Shown piece after piece: positions 59,352-64,000 of a DNA stretch of 64,000 nt; positions within the stretch are counted from its first letter, which is position 1, and every line of letters begins with the position of its first letter. The notes below the pieces were generated by a model. It was not told the DNA's origin and did not search any database. It was given only the letters and a program-made list of their open reading frames with translations. Made by a program: the position numbers and the translations under genes. Origin of the DNA: Candidatus Methylacidiphilales bacterium (GTDB taxonomy: Bacteria; Verrucomicrobiota; Verrucomicrobiia; Methylacidiphilales; CAZTYG01); assembly GCA_033875315.1 (NCBI GenBank), contig JANRJG010000015.1, positions 62,001 to 126,000 of the forward strand. Reading direction: 5' to 3'.

Positions 59352-60779
59352 ATGTCGGATGAAACGATCCAAGTCGGCCTGATCTCCCTCGGCTGTGCCA
59401 AAAACCTGATCGATTCCGAGATCATGGTCGGCCACCTCCAAAAAGGAGGGATGACCATGACCCCCGATGCCGGGAAGGCCGATGTCATCATCGTCAACAC
59501 CTGTTCGTTCATCGATTCCGCCAAGGAGGAAAGCATCGACGCCATCCTCGAGGCCCACCGCGCGCGGGGCCTGCGCAAGAACCACACCGGCCAGAAGATC
59601 ATCGTCGCCGGCTGCATGGCCCAACGCTTCGCCGGCGAACTCAAGTCCTCCATGCCCGAGGTCGATGCCTTCATCGGCCTCGATCAGATCAAGGACATCG
59701 TGCCCATCGTGGAAAAAGTCTGCGCCCACGACCGCGATGAAGACGGGGCGCCGGAGAACTTCGTCACCGAGCGTCCGACCTACATCCCGGACTACGACAC
59801 CCCGCGCTTCCGTCTGACCCCCCAACACTACGCCTACGTCAAGATCGCCGAGGGTTGCAACCACCCCTGTTCGTTCTGTGTCATCCCGCGGATGCGCGGG
59901 CGGCATCGCAGCCGCACCGTGGACTCCGTCGTGCGCGAGGTCAGGCAGCTGGTCGCCGAGGGGGTCAAGGAGATCAACCTCATTTCCCAGGACACGACCT
60001 ACTTCGGCATGGACCTTTGGGAGGAAAAAGCCTCCCCGCGCCAGCCGGTCGATTCCTCCAAGGGCGCGGCCCTCACCACCCTCTTGCGGGAAATTGAAGC
60101 CCTGCCCGGCGACTTTTGGGTCCGTCTCCTCTACACCCACCCGGCCCATTGGAGCGACGAACTGATCCACACCATCGCCGACTGCAAAAAAGTGGTCCGC
60201 TACATCGACATGCCCCTCCAACACATCAGCGAGCACATGCTCGGGGAAATGCGCCGGGAGACTTCCGGGCAGCACATCCGCGACCTCATTGCCCGCATCC
60301 GGGCGGGCATTCCGGGGATCGCCCTCCGCACGACCTTCATCGTCGGTTTCCCCGGCGAAACAAAAGCGGATTTCGCGGAGTTGCTGGCCTTCATCCGTGA
60401 AACCCGGTTTGAGCGCTTGGGAATCTTCCAGTATTCGCGTGAAGAGGGCAGCCGTGCCGCCAAGATGGTCCGGCAGATTCCGAAGAAGGTGAAAGAAGAG
60501 CGCTGGCACGAGGCCATGGCTTTGCAGAAAGAACTGGCGGCGGAGATCAACGGGCAGTGGGTCGGGCAGAACCTCCGTGTCCTGGTCGAGACTTCCGGGG
60601 TGGCCCGGGCCCAGGCCGACGCGCCGGACATCGACGGCCGGGTTTACGTCGACCCCGATTTGGCGGTGGGCGAATTCCACGAGGTGAAGATCCATGCGGT
60701 TCGCGACTACGATTTGATTGCCGAAGGGGCCGGCCGGGTCAAGGGAGCGGGCGGGCGGGCCTATGCGGCGGCGCGTTGA
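59352..60779 (+). CDS. rimO: Ribosomal protein S12 methylthiotransferase RimO
   Basis: The protein has 475 residues. The N-terminal UPF0004 domain starts VGLISLGCAKNLIDSEIMVG with cluster Cys in SLGCAKN, NTCSFID and AGCMAQ. The radical SAM motif is EGCNHPCSFCVIPRMRG with Cys-x3-Cys-x2-Cys. A TRAM domain closes the protein, near VETSGVARAQADAPDIDGRV. It adds a methylthio group to Asp in ribosomal protein S12. The CAKNLID form separates it from MiaB. The gene stands alone on the plus strand. Confidence 0.93.
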   Translation: MSDETIQVGLISLGCAKNLIDSEIMVGHLQKGGMTMTPDAGKADVIIVNTCSFIDSAKEESIDAILEAHRARGLRKNHTGQKIIVAGCMAQRFAGELKSSMPEVDAFIGLDQIKDIVPIVEKVCAHDRDEDGAPENFVTERPTYIPDYDTPRFRLTPQHYAYVKIAEGCNHPCSFCVIPRMRGRHRSRTVDSVVREVRQLVAEGVKEINLISQDTTYFGMDLWEEKASPRQPVDSSKGAALTTLLREIEALPGDFWVRLLYTHPAHWSDELIHTIADCKKVVRYIDMPLQHISEHMLGEMRRETSGQHIRDLIARIRAGIPGIALRTTFIVGFPGETKADFAELLAFIRETRFERLGIFQYSREEGSRAAKMVRQIPKKVKEERWHEAMALQKELAAEINGQWVGQNLRVLVETSGVARAQADAPDIDGRVYVDPDLAVGEFHEVKIHAVRDYDLIAEGAGRVKGAGGRAYAAAR

Positions 60780-60848
60780 GCTTTTTTCTTGGCAACCCTC
60801 TTCGGAGCAACCGATTCCACAGACAACGGGACTGTCTACTTGAACGAT

Positions 60849-61292
60849 ATGAAACCCCTGATTTTATTCATCCTGCTTTCTGGAATAGGCCTGGCCCGGG
60901 ATGCGGCGTGTGCTGGAGAGACGGCAAGGAAGGCTGACTCCAATGGCGATGGGTTGCTGGATCGCAAGGAATGGATCGCTTTCCTGGGCGAGGATCTTTT
61001 TTCGCGGATGGATCGTGATGGGGATGGAGTCGTTTCTCGCCAGGAAGCGTCCCGACATGCCGGCTTGGGGGTGGTCCGGGGATTGGAGCGTCCGCAAGTG
61101 GAGTTGGGTTTTGACCAGGTGGACCGGAATCGGGATGGGAAAATCACGCCCATGGAACTACGAAAAGCCCTGGCCCGACAAAAGAACGTGGAAGTCGTCT
61201 TCGATGACTACGATATCGACAACGATTTGCATCTGCAAAAATGGGAATTGAAAGAGCCGCCGAACAATGTGGGGATCCAGTTCCGTTTTTGA
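60849..61292 (+). CDS. Secreted EF-hand protein
   Basis: From the ATG at 60849 the protein has 147 residues with a signal peptide (MKPLILFILLSGIGLARDAA). Four EF-hand-like loops follow: DSNGDGLLDRKEW, DRDGDGVVSRQEA, DRNRDGKITPMEL and a weaker DIDNDLHLQKWEL. They would bind calcium outside the cytoplasm. The frame to 60789 adds no signal peptide. Its stop abuts the convergent EamA gene stop with no gap. No partner is known. Confidence 0.8.
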   Translation: MKPLILFILLSGIGLARDAACAGETARKADSNGDGLLDRKEWIAFLGEDLFSRMDRDGDGVVSRQEASRHAGLGVVRGLERPQVELGFDQVDRNRDGKITPMELRKALARQKNVEVVFDDYDIDNDLHLQKWELKEPPNNVGIQFRF

Positions 61293-62210
61293 CTAGGACG
61301 CCACCAAGCCCGCCACACCGGCTACGGCCATGGCGCCGCCCAAAACGGTGCGCAGCGTGGGTCGCTCGCCTTCCAGCCACCAACTCCAAGGCATGATGAC
61401 CAACGGTGCCGTGGCCACGACGGGCAAAACGAGCGCACTCGGCCATTCGCGCAAGGCCGCCTGATAGCACGTCACGCCCAACACCGGGCCGCTCAGGGCA
61501 TTCAAAAAAGCCCAGGGTAAGCCAGCTTTAAAAGTCGTCGGATTTCTCCAAAATTGGAGTGATTTTCGACTGATTACCAAAACAACAACGATAAAGATTA
61601 CCCCGCCGAGCATTCGCTGAGCGGTGGAAGAAAAGGCGTCGAGGGTGACCAGTTCCTGCCGGTTGGCGGCAAAGCCCACTCGGCTGAGGACCGCTCCGAG
61701 TGCCTGGCCCGTGGCGGCCACCAACCCCCAGGCCAAGCCGCCCAGAAGGGACCTGCGGTCCGCCGCAGGCAGGGAGTTCGGTGAGAGGGCGATGGCCACT
61801 CCGGTCAAGATGAGCGTGATCCACGCCGTTTGGCCTGCGTGAAGCGAGGTACCCAGAAAGCACCACTCGATCAGCGCGGCGATGGGTGCCGCCAGGCACT
61901 GCACGATCAAGAGGCTGAGCCGCGCTCCCAAGGGTGGAAGGGCCCGGAAGAGGGCAAAATCGCTCAAGCCAAAACCGACCACCCCACTGAGGAAAAACCA
62001 ACCCAGGCCCGGCCCGGAAAATCCGGCTCCGAAGGCCAAAGCCAAAGGGAAAAGGATGCAGGAGGCCAGGGCAGTTCGCAGCCAAACGGCGTCCCATGTG
62101 CCCAGCGCCGAGGTCGAGCGCCGGGCAAAGATCACCGACCAGGAAAAGAGTAGGGTGGCCCCGCAGGCAAAGAGCATGTCGCATTCTGCCCAGAAGCCGT
62201 TCTTTCGCAA
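61293..62210 (-). CDS. EamA/DMT-family transporter
   Basis: The protein has 305 residues with about ten membrane segments in two repeats, as in DMT/EamA transporters (LFACGATLLFSWSVIFARRS, GWFFLSGVVGFGLSDFALFR, AAPIAALIEWCFLGTSLHAG, then a second set ending GGAMAVAGVAGLVAS). The substrate is unknown, perhaps an amino acid or metabolite. A start at MLFAC (62177) is possible. The stop is immediately next to the EF-hand protein stop. Confidence 0.82.
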   Translation of the reverse strand: MRKNGFWAECDMLFACGATLLFSWSVIFARRSTSALGTWDAVWLRTALASCILFPLALAFGAGFSGPGLGWFFLSGVVGFGLSDFALFRALPPLGARLSLLIVQCLAAPIAALIEWCFLGTSLHAGQTAWITLILTGVAIALSPNSLPAADRRSLLGGLAWGLVAATGQALGAVLSRVGFAANRQELVTLDAFSSTAQRMLGGVIFIVVVLVISRKSLQFWRNPTTFKAGLPWAFLNALSGPVLGVTCYQAALREWPSALVLPVVATAPLVIMPWSWWLEGERPTLRTVLGGAMAVAGVAGLVAS

Positions 62211-62317
62211 AAGAATGAAAGCTCGCCTCCATGCACCTCGGTGCTTGCCACTCCGGCCCCCCCCGCTACAACGATTCCACGTCTCGTTTTATCTAATCAT
62301 CAGAACCCAGGAACCCC

Positions 62318-64000
62318 ATGGCCGCCGATAATTCTCCCGTTGCAAAAGTTGAAGCTCCCGCTCTCAAAGCCCTTTCCATCAAAAACACCCTCGCCGCCAC
62401 ACCCCGCACCGCACCGAAGCACGCTGTGACGGTCAAAAACGCCGCCGGCCAGGCTGTCACCCTCGCCGACCCCCGCGCCACCCGCGCCCTCGTCGCCTGC
62501 ATGGACGTCCACGCCGTCGTCGGCGGTGCCGCCTGCCACTGGGGTGGACCGGCCGCCCTGGCCGAAGTCATGTCCGCCCTCCACGGCATCCTCTTTTCCA
62601 CCCCGGGCCGCGAATGGTTTGAGGCCTATAATTTCGTCAACGACGCCGGCCACACCGAGAATGGCGTTTACGCCGTCCGCGCGCTCTACGGCTTCGACGG
62701 CCTCGACTACAAGGCCCTTTCCGGATTCCGCAGCATCGCCAGCAAATTGACCGGCCACGGCGAATCCCATCTCAACCCCGAAGGTGTTTACCTCTCCAAC
62801 GGCCCGCTCGGTTCCTCCCTCCCCCAGGCCCAGGGCCTGGCCATGGGCGACAAACTCATCGGCAACGACCGCGCCACCCTTTGCGTCATCTCCGACGGCG
62901 CCGCCATGGAAGGCGAGGCCAAGGAAGCCTTCGCCGCCATTCCCGGTCTGGCCGGCAAGGGCCAACTCAACCCCTTCGTCATGATCCTCTCGGACAACGA
63001 CACCAAGCTCTCCGGTCGCATCACGCAGGATTCCTTCTCCATGCAGCCCAGCCTGGAAGCCCTCGCCCCCCTCGGTTGGAACGTCATCAAGGTCGAGAAT
63101 GGCAACGACCTCCAGGCCACCTACCTCGCAGTAGAGAAAGCCCTGGCCGCGGCCAAGGCCGATCCCAGGAAGCCGGTCGCCCTCTGGCTCAAGACGGTCA
63201 AGGGTTATGGCATCAAAAAGACCGAGGCCGACAGCTCCGGCGGCCATGGCTTCCCGCTGAAAGACGGCGAGTTCATCCTCGATTGGATGACGGAAATATT
63301 CTCCGGCTCCGAAGTTCCCGCTGACATCCTGGCCTGGGCCAAAGACATCCGTGCCACCTGGGAAAAGAAACAGGAAGCCGCCAAAGCCGCCGCGCCCAAA
63401 CCCGCCGGTCCCAAGACGGCCAAGATCCAGGCCGGCCTCTCCGCCGGCGCCATCAAGGCCGCCCAGGAAGGCCTGCCCGTCGTCACCGTCTCCGCCGACC
63501 TGGCCGGTTCCACCGGCATGAGCACGTTCGCCAAGACCTTCCCCGAACGCGCCTTCGATATCGGCATTGCCGAATCCAACATGGTCAGCGCCGCCGCCGG
63601 TCTTTCCAAACAGGGCTTCATTCCCATCGTCGATACCTTTGCCCAGTTCGGTGTGACCAAGGGTAATCTCCCGCTCACCATGGCCGTCCTTTCCCAGGCC
63701 CCGGTCATCGCCGTCTTCTCCCACTGCGGTTTCCAGGACGCCGCCGACGGCGCCTCGCACCAGGCCACCACCTACTTCGCCGCCGTCAGCCCCATCCCCC
63801 ACACCACGGTCATCTCCTGCTCGTGCAGCGACGAAGCTGAAGCCTACATGCACCAGGCCATCCGTCGTGCCGCCGAGGCCCGCAAGACCGGCCACGCATC
63901 CGACAATGTCATCTTCTTCGTCGGGCGCGAAAACTACCCGCTCTCCTGGCAGCCCGGGGTTTCCTACGACTGGGGCAAAGCGCAAGTCCTGCGTGAGGGC
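62318..64000 (+). CDS. tkt: Transketolase, C-terminus cut by window edge
   Basis: The ATG at 62318 opens a frame of 561 codons with no stop to the window end. Recognised parts are VNDAGHTENGVYAVRALYGF, SNGPLGSSLPQAQGLAMGDK, CVISDGAAMEGEAKEAFAAI (the cofactor site), LSDNDTKLSGRITQDSFSMQ, WLKTVKGYGIKKTEADSSGG and, in the second domain, DIGIAESNMVSAAAGLSKQG with the catalytic Glu. A linker (KKQEAAKAAAPKPAGPKTAK) separates the halves. Transketolase moves two-carbon units in the pentose phosphate pathway and uses ThDP. Codons are strongly C-ending. Confidence 0.88.
   Translation, partial: MAADNSPVAKVEAPALKALSIKNTLAATPRTAPKHAVTVKNAAGQAVTLADPRATRALVACMDVHAVVGGAACHWGGPAALAEVMSALHGILFSTPGREWFEAYNFVNDAGHTENGVYAVRALYGFDGLDYKALSGFRSIASKLTGHGESHLNPEGVYLSNGPLGSSLPQAQGLAMGDKLIGNDRATLCVISDGAAMEGEAKEAFAAIPGLAGKGQLNPFVMILSDNDTKLSGRITQDSFSMQPSLEALAPLGWNVIKVENGNDLQATYLAVEKALAAAKADPRKPVALWLKTVKGYGIKKTEADSSGGHGFPLKDGEFILDWMTEIFSGSEVPADILAWAKDIRATWEKKQEAAKAAAPKPAGPKTAKIQAGLSAGAIKAAQEGLPVVTVSADLAGSTGMSTFAKTFPERAFDIGIAESNMVSAAAGLSKQGFIPIVDTFAQFGVTKGNLPLTMAVLSQAPVIAVFSHCGFQDAADGASHQATTYFAAVSPIPHTTVISCSCSDEAEAYMHQAIRRAAEARKTGHASDNVIFFVGRENYPLSWQPGVSYDWGKAQVLREG

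Noticed and set aside
62300-63985. Long minus-strand open frame of 561 codons, Gly-rich
   Set aside because: It is the reverse of the transketolase gene, whose plus-strand product has clear family motifs. The Gly/Asp-rich composition comes from the C-ending codons of the real gene.

Overview
The window is a 64 kb piece of a GC-rich chromosome. Its gene content suggests a member of the Verrucomicrobiota, probably near Opitutales. The support is a long Bacteroidota/Verrucomicrobiota-type PurF that starts directly at its catalytic Cys, a DUF2339 giant membrane protein, a porin-like barrel, weak Shine-Dalgarno sites, and several families of dispersed palindromic repeats (CTTCGCG..CGCGAAG, CGGGAGGGCGAAGCTC, RPPSSV-encoding). 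This placement is inference; there is no rRNA or marker gene that settles it. I see no tRNA or rRNA, CRISPR array, transposase or prophage.

Region 1 (1-19.9 kb) is a surface-polysaccharide (O-antigen/exopolysaccharide) locus. A tightly packed minus-strand operon starts with a GbsR/MarR-like regulator and a specialised NusG paralogue. It continues with an ABC-2 permease and a Wzt-type ATPase with a cargo-recognition C-terminus. After these come glycosyltransferases (GT2, GT4 and GT-A types), two methyltransferases, an acyltransferase-3 membrane protein and a hexapeptide acetyltransferase. Almost every junction is a 4-base ATGA/GTGA overlap. Divergently lie a WcaF-like acetyltransferase, a GT4, a WecA-type initiating phosphoglycosyltransferase and an O-antigen ligase/polymerase with a long C-terminal domain. 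Together they suggest a lipid-linked glycan that is started by WecA, elongated, possibly methyl-capped, exported by Wzm/Wzt and ligated or polymerised.

Region 2 (19.9-33.2 kb) holds a DUF3431 protein, a solitary OLD-type ATPase-TOPRIM nuclease, an AraC-MGMT alkylation repair protein, a GGQ release-factor-like protein, an RluA pseudouridine synthase, a photolyase, and a YdbH-like/YnbE-YdbL-like pair for envelope lipid transport in which the two small partners look fused. It ends with a PfkB kinase and a DEDD exonuclease.

Region 3 (33.2-49.2 kb) starts with a highly structured porin gene and continues with RlhA (U32) and YihY. The purine genes purH, purM and purF follow, with RmuC, three small toxin-antitoxin pairs and many palindromic repeats among them. 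Single repeat arms sit just upstream of the purH, purM and rlhA start codons.

Region 4 (49.2-64 kb) is mostly housekeeping and transport: PfkB kinase, AlkD-like protein, a SulP-STAS-cNMP transporter, DUF2339 protein flanked by two copies of a long inverted-repeat element, class I fumarase, a secreted redoxin, RimO, a secreted EF-hand protein, an EamA transporter and a transketolase cut by the window end. Transketolase has strongly C-ending codons, as expected for a highly expressed gene.
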